DNA of 64,000 nucleotides, from the NCBI GenBank assembly GCA_027559495.1, contig JAMXSV010000008.1, forward strand, positions 2,542,001 through 2,606,000, written 5' to 3'. A program made the translations under genes and the position numbers. Positions 35,975-46,707 of the stretch are shown piece after piece; position 1 is the first letter of the stretch, and every line of letters begins with the position of its first letter. The DNA comes from Aurifilum marmelostoma (lineage: Eukaryota > Ascomycota > Sordariomycetes > Diaporthales > Cryphonectriaceae). The notes beneath the pieces are model-generated. The model worked only from the letters and a program-made list of their open reading frames with translations. It had not been told where the DNA came from and made no database searches.

Positions 35975-36592
35975 TTACAGGAGGAAGGCAGCCAGACCCA
36001 GGGCACCAGCCAGACCAGCACCAGACAGCACGGCGGTCTTGCCGGCGCCGGCGGTGGCGATGGGGGGCGAGCTGGTGGTGGCGGAGCCGGAGGGGGAGCT
36101 GCCGCCGCCGCTGCCGCCGCCGCCGATGCTGGGGGAGCCGGTGCCGAGGGGCGAGGAGCCGGAGGTGGTGATGGTGCCGTTGGAGTAGGGGACGGGAGAG
36201 GAGACGACGGGGGCGCTGGTGGGGACGGCGGCCGGGGTGGTGGCCTCTGTGCACTCGGAGGTGCTGAGGGTGAGGGGGTGGGTGATGGTGCAGGGGCAGT
36301 CCGTGATGGTCAGCGTGGTGGCCTGGGGTATGTGTTAGTTTTGGTGTCTATCGTTTAATGAGGAGGGAGAGAGAAAAAAAAAAAAAAAAAAAAAAAGGAA
36401 ACAGAAATATAGGGGATAACCTACCGAGCTAATGGTGTAGGTGGTGCCGGCGTGGGTGAGGACGGTGGCCTCAGGGCAGTAGGTGGTGATGGCCGTCACA
36501 ATCTCGGTGGTGTACGAGACGTTGCCCGCAGCGCTGTAGGCGGCGCGGGCACCGGCGGCGGCGGCAAGAACAGCGGCGACAGAGTACTGCAT
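35975..36592 (-). CDS. GPI-anchored cell wall protein (CCG-6-like)
   Basis: Inferred structure is complement(join(35975..36322, 36425..36592)), 171 aa. The 102-nt intron has GTAGGT and ACCCCAG and contains an A24 tract. Residues 1-17 (MQYSVAAVLAAAAGARA) are a signal peptide. The mature part contains YTTEIVTAITTYCPEAT and, across the splice, TISS-ATTLTITDCPCTITHPLT, a pattern seen in small fungal wall proteins including the clock-controlled CCG-6 type. A Ser/Thr/Pro/Gly-rich linker follows, then a hydrophobic C-terminus (TAVLSGAGLAGALGLAAFLL) preceded by small residues, as for GPI attachment. It is expected in the wall or on the outer plasma membrane. There is no known enzymatic function. Similarity to CCG-6 is by recollection of the motif pattern only. 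Confidence 0.85.
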
Positions 36593-38285
36593 TTTGACTG
36601 TTTTGTTTTGGGGAAGAGAAATTAAAGGTAAAACCCGGTGAGGAGGAGAAGGAGGAGTAGGTGTTGGTTGATTTTTTTGAATCTGCTCGAGAGCTTTTCT
36701 TTTTGAGAACGAATGAAATTGACTGTAGAAGTCAGGGTAGGTTGGTAGCTTTCAGAGGATTGAGCGAGCGTGGGTGAGGAGGAGAGAGAGAGGAAAGAGA
36801 GAAAGAGAAGGAGGATCCACACACAGCAGCGAGGGGGGGGGGGGTTGGCCGGGGATTTATATCTACACTTAATACATTGACAGCCCGGGTCCCAGGACAA
36901 GGCTGGTGTGTGGTGGTTTTGCACACACCCAAGATCCGGGAGATTACATTCTGGGGTGGTAAAGTGGGCTCGTGAACTTTACGCAGTAGCAACATGCGGG
37001 AACAAGAGGGAAAAAAAAACACAAAAAGTAAAAGTAGGGGGCAAATCCCAGGGCGGGACGCCGAGAGGGCGCGGAGGGGGGGGGGGGGGGAACAGGGCTG
37101 GATCCTGCACACAGGCGAGCACCACAGGGGGGCCCACCACGCCTCGAGGCCAATACGTTATTTTAAATCCTGGCCAATCAGGACGTGTACTGTCCAGCCG
37201 GGGTGTCAGGAGTGGACACCATGCACAGCTTATCGACAATAAGGATCGCCCAAAAGGGGTTCCTCGGGATGACGTCCAGTGGGAGGCCGGTGATTATTGT
37301 CATTACTGCACGGCTAGGGTTGGTTTTTATTTTTTTTCCCCTTCCCTCTCTTGTTGACTCTGTGTGTGCCCACCCCCCCCCCCCCCCAAATAGACAAGGC
37401 TGATGAACCAGAAACAATAAGAAATGCATCCACGGCAAAGTAAAGCAAAAGTATCCTGCAGAGAGGCGGAGATGATGGCAGCCCACATGCACCACAGGGC
37501 CCCAGCCTTGGCGACCCACCACCCATCATGAGAGATCGTCGACGTTGCACTCGCCAACATGGGCCGACATGAACCGAGCGTTCCTTTGGGGGGAGGGAGG
37601 ATCGGGGATGCCATGCACTTGTCATGTTACCTCGAGAGATTTGATGTGCTTACTATGTAACCTTACAAGACACAGGCTGGTGACAGGAGAAGGGGGCGGG
37701 CTCGCTGCTGTCCTGTCCTATCCTCCCCAGGGAAATCCCGACGAGATCCGTCCCGACAAGATCGCAGATGATCGTCTCCCAGGGGAAAAGAAGAAGAAGA
37801 AAAAAAAAAAAAAAAAAAAATAGGAGAAGAAGCAGGTAAACCCAAACACAATACCTCGTTCGTATCTGGCCATGTACACACACTATTACAACTACTAAAA
37901 ATACATAGTAACATGTCTGGCTCATCCACCAGTGAGTGTCCTCTCTGAGGTCCTTTTTTTTTTTTTTTTTGCTGAGACAAGGTGGCTGGCTGGGCCGCAT
38001 CATCCAGAGGTCTCGCTCGCCGTTTGAATTTACCTCCCGACAGCCGACAGAAAGGACACTCATCGAAGGCCAGAGAAAGAAAAAGTGTGTGTAGAAGTAC
38101 GTATGCGAACACGGGCCGGGAGGAAGAGAAAAGCATGACCACAATAGGATTCCAAACTAGACTACTTTTTACTTTGTGCTGCACCCCTTGTTGCCATCAC
38201 CACCGCCTGTTACTGCAGCGTACCTTGCATAAGTGCCCTTTTCTTAGCCCCAGGGGAATCCAATATGCAGGTACAAGTACGGAGT

Positions 38286-38317
<32 letters not shown>

Positions 38318-39681
38318 AGCCACCACCCCCCTGATTCTACTCGAGCTTCTTCATTCTGCCTGCCCTCCCAAAAGAAAAACCCAAAGAAATTGGCACCGCC
38401 GCGGGAAGAAACCCAAACCACACCAGTGAACGCGCCGACACGATGTACCAGAACACCAACTCAGGCCACTTGAGAGAAAGACGGGAAAGATTAAGAAGCC
38501 GTAAAAAAACATTCAGGGGTCCCAGACCGAGAGACAGCTGTCTCTGCCATCCGCCCCCCTGCTTTAATTCTGGGCTATTGTTCTTAGCTCAAGAGACGTT
38601 CCCAATTATGGCAACACGGCCCGTGACAGCTTCACGCCACACACATACACACACACAAGTGGTCAAATCCTCTCCAGCCCGTCTTGTCTCTTATTTTCAT
38701 TTCACAGTGTCAAACCAATCAAATCAGGGGGGTTTCAACTAAATATCATGCCGCTGTGTGGACACTCCATGTCTCGACAATAGACGGGCCCCGATGATGA
38801 CGAGAAAGAGTGGAAAGTAAGCTGAGAAGGAAACCATCTGCGCGGAATTGGGATACCTGCCTGAGCCCCCCCCCCCCCCCCAAACACCCACCTTGAAAAC
38901 ATGTCGCTGAGTGGGAAGGCTCTTCTCTACCCTCGGGTTCTCGACCTGAGCCTCTCTTCCTCCAATCGACAGTCATCATTGACTCTTGTACCGCCTCCCC
39001 GCGGTCCACACACACACACACACACACACCATCAGGTCGGAGAGCCACACCCACCTCCAAAGACGTGCATAATACACCACACACCGTCACCTCGTATTCA
39101 TCACCTAGAGATGTCGTCAGATTTAGGTTGGCCGTTGCAACCATTGGGGTTCCACCTCTCCACACAGAGGCTATAATAAAATCCCCTATTCAGATGGGTG
39201 GGTGGTTCGGTTCATTGACTGGAATGTGGACGGCGTGAACCCCAGCGTCTCAGACCCTGTCTATATCACCATTGGAGATGGCTACTTACGTATGACATAC
39301 GACCATGTAAGCAACTCATGAACTGGCTGTGCGTGTTCATCCTCTGCCCCGGCCAAAGAAGATGACAAACTCCGAAGGATCTGGCTCACTCCCGTTCATG
39401 ATCAAAAGCGCCCACGGCTTGCTGGTGGTGGTCATGCTGACGCTGTCCAATCTCCCGTCTGCAGCGTCAGCACCGCGGACGGCCATCATGTCCCAAAACA
39501 TAAAGCCCATCGACCTTATTCGTCCATCACGCATATGCGACTGGGAAGACGTGGCTTGCTGTGTAATTTCCTCGTCCGCATGGTTCGTCTTCTTCTTCTT
39601 CTTCCTCGGTTTAAAGGTGACAACAAACGTCTTGGACTACCCCCAAGTGTTTCCCGGTTACGCCTCGCACTTATGCTCAGT
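36593..39681. other. Intergenic region rich in microsatellites (3.1 kb)
   Basis: Promoter side of the GPI protein followed by a repeat-dense stretch: G13 near 37077, C14 near 37373, A20 near 37800, T18 near 37952, (CA)n at 38285-38312 and about 39007-39030, and C16 near 38866. No gene is seen. Confidence 0.5.
38285..38312. repeat. (CA)n microsatellite
   Basis: About thirteen CA units. A shorter (CA)n run lies at about 39007-39030. Confidence 0.9.
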
Positions 39682-42600
39682 CTACATCAGGACAAGAGTC
39701 TCCCACTCCTTCTCCTGTGACTCACACACCGCCTCTCCCCTCATGATCCCATGTACGTAGAGGTCGCCCACGTAGCGATACCTCTCCCAAGGGCCTCCCT
39801 GGTCTTCCTCCTCCTTTCCCTCCCCGTTACGTCCCTCTCCACGCACAGGACGCAACAGGAAAGGCACCCGACTCCCCTTGATCACCCAAACCTCATCTCC
39901 AACCTCCGCACTCATTGGCCCAAGCCCCAAGTACTTTTCCTCCGTCACAAACAGACGCCGTCCCCTATTGTAGTGTAGATACTGTTCCCGGAACCCACGG
40001 CCCTCGGGTGGGATGGGACTGGGAATGTCCGCACTGTTGTCGTAACGAAGTCTGACGCCTCGCACCTCGAGGACGTCTGCTGCGTCATCCGGTGGGATCC
40101 AGAGCCTATATGGCGGATCCGCGAAGAAAGACGCAATCTGGGCCGGGGTAGGAAACCCGCTGCATCCGCCGTCGGATCGGCTGATGCTTTCTATCTCACG
40201 TAGGGCCGTCTTGACTATCTCAGCGTCGACAGGACCCAGGCCGTTAAGGAGGGCTTCCTGAATCATGCGGAGATTGTCATCGCCGTCTTCGTCGAAAGAA
40301 AGATCACTGCTGGTCTGGGAGACAGTAAAAAGGGACCAGAGGAGACTACGGCCGCGCTGCAGTATGGCTTGCGTCCACCCACCACCACCACCACCACCTA
40401 CACCATTGCGTGTCGTCTTTGCAAGCCGTGACTCGTAGAAAGCCGACTGCTCCGCCTTCGCCAACAACATGGCACAGAGAAGATCCCGAGACTGCCTCGC
40501 ATATCTATCCGGAGCAGCTGACAACCACGCGCCCGACGAAGGCCCATCTGGATCACGATCGCTCGCGTCGGTGCAGAGGGTGCGCCACAACACTTCTGTC
40601 CGTGACTGGCCGGTATGCGCATAAACCTGCGGTAGGCTCAGCAAGAGAGACGGCCACGAGAAATCAAAAACCTGTCCCTCCCCTCCTGAGCGGTCGGCCG
40701 CAAGCATCGTGACAACGTCGACCCTTGTCCCTTGGATCACGAGCTCTTTCGCAGCACTTTTGCACGCCCCGCGCTGCCAGTAAAAATGTGTGCTGCTGCT
40801 GCCGCTACTGCCGCTGCCGCCTTTATCACTTTCCTCACCTGCTGCGTGATATTGCTTCCTCCAGAATGGCGCGCCCCTCGGCAGACCAAAGTGGAGCACC
40901 CAGCTTGGAAGATCTCCTCCTTCAGCCCCCCTCCTCCCTGCAACGGCCGAGTCCGTCGTGGCGGCCACCCACTCAAGCGATTGACCCAGCTTCTCGTCGC
41001 CCAGGAGGCACCGCATGACCTGCACGTACAGCTCGTTATATGGCCTGCTATAGTCAACGTGGATCATGGGCGTCTCGGGATGGTCGCCGCACATGCCGAG
41101 AAGGGCGTAGACGTGGTCGCGTGGGTCGAAGCACTGCAGTGTTGTGGTCTGCAGGATCATCTCCAGTAGGGGAAGGCTGGCCTTTTTGCCCTCGCCGCGC
41201 CAGAATCTTGTTCTTCTTGTCTTGCCGCTGCTCGATAGACTAGGTGTTGCTAGCGATGATGCTGCCCCTACTACTGGAAGCCCGTCAATCCTGGCCCTGT
41301 GCCTCAACTCAAACACAAGATGCGCTTCAGCCTCGACCGGCATACCCACGCGGAAAAGATCAGAAGGCGGGCTCGGGAACCGGTCCTGCAGCCCGCGCAG
41401 CTGGTCCGTCACCACCATGAGCTCGTCCCACGGGACAGGATATCCACCCAAGAAGGCAGCCATCCGCGGCTGAAGCACCATCTCCTGCAGACACCATAAG
41501 CGGCGAAAATTCTGCCGCAGGTAAAGCGCGGCCAATCCCGTCCACTCGGCCAGATCGATGGGCTCGACGCCGGCTGCGGCGTAGGCACGGGACTGTGCTC
41601 TGGGGTCTCGGAAGGGACATATGGAGGAGCGGGCTAGGTGGCCGCGCCGGGCTGCCGGGTATAGCTTGGCCAGGGCGCGAACGGCGTGAGCGGCGGTGCC
41701 ATCGTCTGGGCCTAGCCAGACGACACAGAGTGCCGCCTGCTTATATATGCGGTGCATGGCGGCGACCTGAACGCTCTTCTCCTGATCGTCCTGCTGGTTG
41801 ATGCACATGGCGTCGATCCACAGCCTCACGACAGGTTGATTATGGGGTCGGTGGTGTGTCGTTCCAGTCTCCACATTGGCTAGGTCGAATCTCTTGATCT
41901 CGTCTGCTATTCCTTTCTGGCCGTGTCGCGCTGCATGGTCGAGACAGCTCATCCTGTCGTGGTCGCGCAGTTCCACGCTCGCCCCGTTTTCGAGGAGGGC
42001 TTTCACCTGTGTATCTCCCGCTCGTTGTCAGCTCTCTCTCTCTCTCTTGTTTCCTCCGTCATTTCATATGTATAGAGGTATGAACCAACAACACAAATAA
42101 TCCATGGGCATGTTATAATATATACATACTGCTGAGACGTGTTTTTTGATAATAGCTAGCATTAGAGGCGTCCGCCCTTTGCTATCCGGAGCGTCGATAG
42201 GGGCACCAGCCCAGAGGAGTTTTCTGCATCGCAAGCCTTCCATTTAGAAAGCAGATCGGGCAGTAGATATATGTACAAATTTTGTCAATGTATGCATCAT
42301 ACGAACCTGATAGCAGAGACGTCTCCACCTGCAGATGCAAAATGTAGGTCACCAAAATAGACGCCCTTGCCCTCAAAGAGGGTCCTGGTCTTGGAGAACA
42401 GGAAAGGGTCAGCTGGGAGGTATCTCAGCGCATCATGCAGATTCCGTCGTACGTAGAGCAAGCGGCCGTTGCAGGCGATGGGCACCACCGCTGGGCTGGG
42501 GCTACTGTTGTCGTTGTCGTCGTCATAGGTCTGGTGCTCGCTGGTGTGGTCGGCTTGGTAGTCGAATGTTCTGCCTTTGGCGTGAGGATTTCCCCAGCAG

Positions 42601-43028
42601 TAGGAGAGACAGTAATATCTTTTTGCTCCCGACATTGTCAGTCATTGTATAACTCTTGTGTCGTCTTCGTGATATGCTTACCTCGGAATATGATGGTCGA
42701 GGTCATACTCGTCCATCTCGACCTGCAGCATGCCGTTGTCTGCTGATTCAGGGAGCTTGCGTATCAGCCTGAGCGAGGTCGGTTTCGACAGTGGCTGGTA
42801 CTCGAACGGCTCAGGGACGAACTCTGGCAGTTGTGGAACTTGAGCCTCGTTGTCATTGCCGTCATGATCGTCAATCCTGGACTGCCGTGCCTGGAGAACT
42901 AGGTCTCGTATCTCGTTCACCTCATCCCGGGAGGCCTTCTGGCATCGCTCCTCCGGGTCCATCAAGGCTATTTCACGCTGTCGAGCCGTGAGACGGGCCC
43001 ACACATCGTAGAGAACGGCAGAGTCCAT
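39682..43028 (-). CDS. HET-domain protein with ankyrin repeats inserted inside the HET domain
   Basis: Inferred structure is complement(join(39682..42006, 42130..42223, 42307..42618, 42682..43028)), 1025 aa. Three introns (123, 83 and 63 nt) keep phase, with donors GTATGT, GTTCGT and GTAAGC. Residues ~85-185 hold the first half of a HET domain: FEYQPLSKPTSLRLIRKL, YYCLSYCWGNPH, and CNGRLLYVRRNLHDALRYL. Residues ~203-290 are three ankyrin-type repeats: GDLHFASAGGDVSAIRKLL, GRTPLMLAIIKKHVSAVKAL, and SCLDHAARHGQKGIADEI. The second HET half resumes at 312 with RLWIDAMCINQQDDQEKS, VVWLGPDD and FRRLWCLQEM. In ordinary HET proteins DALRYL and WIDAICINQ lie ~10-15 residues apart; here it is ~130. The C-terminal region ends with the usual YVGDLYVHGIMRGEA. 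The start is taken as MDSAVLYDVW. An allorecognition or cell-death role is likely but inferred. Confidence 0.88.
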
Positions 43029-44054
43029 GATGGATCTGTGTGGCTGCACCGTGCCATCACATTTCGAGGCTTGGATTGGTTCCTCTTGCTAGAGTTTGCT
43101 TCGAGGGTCTGAAAACCCAAGGAGCGTGTGCTGCAGCCTCGCTCCAAGGGTAAGCATGAGGCTCCCAGGCAGCGGTCCGTTAGCCTGCACCTGCAACGTC
43201 AGCAGGGCGACAGGATCTTTGCGTGTATCACGTGCGACACGTGGCCATCATGAGCAGTCGTACCATGATGATTGGGATATCTAGGACGCATTCTCTTTTC
43301 CCACAGACATATGCAGACGTATGGAGAGAGGGTGGGGGTGGGCAAAGAGGGTTGCATTTGCCGTGATTTCTGAGATTTGTCGAGTCCAATATCTGTTCTC
43401 GAAAGGACGCCAATTGCTCTGAGGTAGAATTGTTGTTCCTCCCGAGAGACTAGTGACAACGTCTCTATCAAGCAAAAGGGGTGTCGTTCTGCCAGAGACA
43501 GCAATAATATTCGTCGACCGGCGGCCGTCTGATGGGTTATCCGTAGGCGCGATGTCGAGGCCGAGGTCCGCCTCCGCCGTAAACGTTTTGTTCCCCACCT
43601 CCGTGGAGCTCCTTCCCATCCCAAACTAAGACTCGTTCCTGATTTCAAAGCATCGAGCATGGCCTCAAATATGATGAGAAGAATAGAAAAGGAAGAGGAG
43701 GAAAAATTGGATCTTTTAGTCTGATAATATCTTTATATACATGGAATTATCATGTAATTCGGCGTAAAAGGCAAGTCAATCTGGTTTGAAAACCAGAAGG
43801 CACGATCTACTTAGCAACTACTCAGTTCATACTGAAAGTATTCTTCATCCCGCGACTTCCCCAAAGACGTCATCTCTTCTCCTCGTCTACTTTTTCTTTT
43901 TTTGCTCTTCTTCTTCTATTCTCTATAAGAGGAAAAAAAAAAAAAAAAAGACCTCACAAAATCACACCGGCTCAAGAATAACATCTTAAGGCCCAATTAA
44001 ATTAATTCATCGGGAAAAGTCCAGATCCCACTGAACTCATCGTCACCTCTCAAA
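43029..44054. other. Divergent intergenic region
   Basis: Shared upstream DNA of the HET-ankyrin gene (minus) and the quinone oxidoreductase (plus). An A17 run lies near 43933-43949. No gene is seen. Confidence 0.5.
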
Positions 44055-45140
44055 ATGGCTGAAGTTATGAAGGCAGTCGGTACGTTGCTCTCCCCTCTCC
44101 TCTCCCCCTCACCTATCTACCCACTCACTCACCCCTTCACAGACATCAAAGATGGCAAAGGCCCCATCTCAGCCCTCTACATTAACCCTCAAACCCCCAA
44201 ACCAACCCCCTCCGCAACCCAGGCGCTCGTCCGCATCAAGGCTTTCGGCCTCAACAGGATGGACCTCCTCCAGCGCGAAGGCCGCTACCCCTTACCCCCT
44301 CAGGCCGGCCCCATCCTGGGTGTCGAGTTCGCAGGCACCATTGAGCAGCTCGGAGGCAGTTCCGAGTCCGAAACCCGTGGTTTCCAGGTCGGCGACGAGG
44401 TATTTGGCCTGGCCTACGGCGGCGCCTATGCAGAGTACATTGCCGTCAGCACGCGGATGCTGTTGCGCAAGCCCTCGGGCCTCACCTGGACTGCTGCGGC
44501 CGGCATTCCAGAGGTGTGGATGACGGCCGCGCAGGCAGTGCATCTCGTGGCCGGGTTCGAGGACCTCAAGGGCAAAGACGTGCTGTGGCATGCCGGCGCG
44601 AGCGGCGTCGGCATCGCGGGCATCCAGCTCAGCCTGAGGGCCGGAGCGGCGCGGGTGTTTGCCACGGCGGGGAGTGAGGAAAAGTGCAAGTTCCTCGAGG
44701 GTGAGCTGGGCGCTACGAAGGCGTTCAACTATCGGAACGAGGACTGGTCGCAGGGGATACTGGATGCCACGGGAGGCAAGGGTGTGGATCTGATTGTGGA
44801 CTTTGTGGCCGGGGATTATGTGCAGAAGAACCTGAACTGCGCGGCGCGGGACGGACGGATCGTGCAGCTGGCGTTCATGGGCGGGGTGGTGGTCAAGGAG
44901 GTCAACCTGGGCCAGTTCCTGTTCAAGAGGCTGAGGTGGGAGGCGAGCGCCCTGCGGAGTCGGGATGAGGAGTACCAGGGAAGGCTGGCAGACCGGGTGG
45001 CGGCGTATATACCTGATATTGAGGCCGGGAAGCTCAAGCTGTTTGTGGACAGGGTTTTCAAGATGGAGGAGATCCAGGAGGCACACACGCTGATGGAGAA
45101 GAACGTGACCAGGGGGAAGATTATCTGCACAGTTCCGTAG
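44055..45140 (+). CDS. PIG3-like NADPH quinone oxidoreductase (zinc-independent MDR family)
   Basis: Inferred structure is join(44055..44079, 44143..45140), 340 aa. A 63-nt intron (GTACGT...TTCACAG) sits after eight codons, giving MAEVMKAVDIKDGKGP. It has the GroES-like N-terminal fold (FGLNRMDLLQREGRYPLPP, GVEFAGTIEQLG) and the nucleotide-binding motif AGASGVGIAGIQLSLRAGA. The blocks AAGIPEVWMTAAQAVHLV, FNYRNEDWS and LLFKR-like FLFKRLRWEASALRSRD align with human TP53I3/PIG3, which reduces quinones with NADPH. Zinc-binding residues of classic alcohol dehydrogenases are absent. It is probably cytosolic. It converges on PRO2 with only ~213 bases between stops. The physiological substrate cannot be read from sequence. 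Confidence 0.9.
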   Translation: MAEVMKAVGTLLSPLLSPSPIYPLTHPFTDIKDGKGPISALYINPQTPKPTPSATQALVRIKAFGLNRMDLLQREGRYPLPPQAGPILGVEFAGTIEQLGGSSESETRGFQVGDEVFGLAYGGAYAEYIAVSTRMLLRKPSGLTWTAAAGIPEVWMTAAQAVHLVAGFEDLKGKDVLWHAGASGVGIAGIQLSLRAGAARVFATAGSEEKCKFLEGELGATKAFNYRNEDWSQGILDATGGKGVDLIVDFVAGDYVQKNLNCAARDGRIVQLAFMGGVVVKEVNLGQFLFKRLRWEASALRSRDEEYQGRLADRVAAYIPDIEAGKLKLFVDRVFKMEEIQEAHTLMEKNVTRGKIICTVP

Positions 45141-45353
45141 GGGTTGGGCAAGAATGAATGAATGAATATTCGTGTGCATGTCTTGATTGGTCTGAATCTG
45201 CAGCAGACGTCCGTCATCTTGCCTATGAAGCCGTGTCGCTTTCGTAATTTTCATGTATATAAAAAAAAAAGAACGCTTTTGCTTTTCTCCCGATCCCTCC
45301 CAAACGCCTTTTTCCCATCCCAAACATGCTCTTTTGTTCCTTCAACACGCTTC

Positions 45354-46707
45354 CTACAGGTCCATCTTCTCATGCAGAAACCTCTTCTTTCCCTCGCCCT
45401 CTCCATACACGGCCGACACGTGCCCCGTGCCCCTGACCTTGTACTTGTAGATGGTCAGGCCCTCCAAGCCCACGGGGCCCCTGGCGTGGATCTTGTTGGT
45501 GCTGATGCCCACCTCGGTGCCGAAGCCATACCGCATGCCATCTGCCATCCTGGTCGAGGCGTTCCAGTACACGCCCGCCGAGTCGACGGCCGCCATGAAC
45601 CTCTCGGCGTGGTCCTCGTCCGCCGTCAGGATCACGTCTGTGTGGTGCGAGCCGTGGGTGTTGATGTGCTCGACCGCGGCGTCCAGGCCCGACACCGTCT
45701 TGACGGCCAGCACCAGCGCCAGGTGCTCCGTGTCGTAGTCCACGCCGGTGGCGTCCTCCACCCTGCCCTCCGCGCCCGAGGTGGAGACCTTGGCGAGGAC
45801 GGCGGCCTTGCTCTGGGCATCACACCGCAGCACCACCCCCCTTGCGAGAAGGGCCTCGGCCGCGGCAGGGAGCACCGTCTCGAGCGCGGCCTCCTCGACC
45901 AGCAGGGTCTCGAGGCTGTTGCAGGCAGCCGGATAGCTGGTCTTGGCGTCCACGACGACGCGGGCGGCCATGCCGGGCTCGGCGCTGGCCTCGAGATACG
46001 CAGCGCACAGGCCGTCGGCGTGGCCCAGCACGGGGATCCTGGTGTGCGCCTTGACGTAGCGGACGAGCTCGTTGCCGCCGCGGGGGATGACCAGGTCGAT
46101 GAGGGCGTCGAGCTCGAGCAGCCGGGGGGATGACGTCGCGGGTGGTGACGAGCTGGACGGCGCCGTTGGGGACGCTGCAGCGGCCGAGGGCGGTGGAGAT
46201 GGCGGTGCTGATGGCGACAAAGGACTCTGTGCTCTCGCGGCCGCCCTTGAGGATGGCGGCGTTGCCGCTCTTGATGGCCAGGGCGGCGATGTTGGCGATG
46301 ACCTCGGGCCGCGCCTCGAAGATGACGAGGAGCACGCCGATGGGGCAGGTGAGGCGCTCGAGGACCAGGCCCTCGTCGAGCCTGGTGCGCAGCGTCACCA
46401 CGCCCAGCGGGTCGTCGAGGGCCCGCACGTCGAGCACGCCCTTGAGCATGTCCTCCCAGCGGCCCGGGCGGCCCAGGTCCAGGCGGGAGACGAGCGAGGG
46501 GCTCAGCCGGCCGTCGGCGGCGGCGCGGCGGGCGGCGTCCATGTCGCGGGCGTTGGCGGCCAGGATGGCGTCGCGGGACGAGGCGAGCGAGGCATGGATC
46601 GAGGTGAGGGCCTCGTTGCGGGCGGCCACGGGGAGGGTGGCCAGGTAGTGGGAGGCTGACTTGGCGGCCTGGGCTGCCTCGTGAGGCGTGGCACTGGTGA
46701 GCGACAT
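45354..46707 (-). CDS. PRO2: Gamma-glutamyl phosphate reductase (frame break in a G-run)
   Basis: Single exon, about 450 aa after correction. It is an NADPH-dependent reductase that converts gamma-glutamyl phosphate to glutamate semialdehyde in proline synthesis. The N-terminal frame (MSLTSATPHEAAQAAKS) runs through PIGVLLVIFEARPEV and AALAIKSGNAAILKGG to QLVTTRDVIPP. The other frame takes over with LLELDALIDLVIPRGGNELV, then DAKTSYPAACNSLETLLV, which holds the active-site Cys, and EVGISTNKIHARGPVGLEGLT. Dropping one base from the G6 run at 46124-46129 gives TTRDVIPRLLELD, the spacing usual for the family. A single extra base is the simplest explanation. No intron would repair it. Read literally, the gene would be two overlapping fragments (45820-46707 and 45354-46220). 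Confidence 0.92.
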
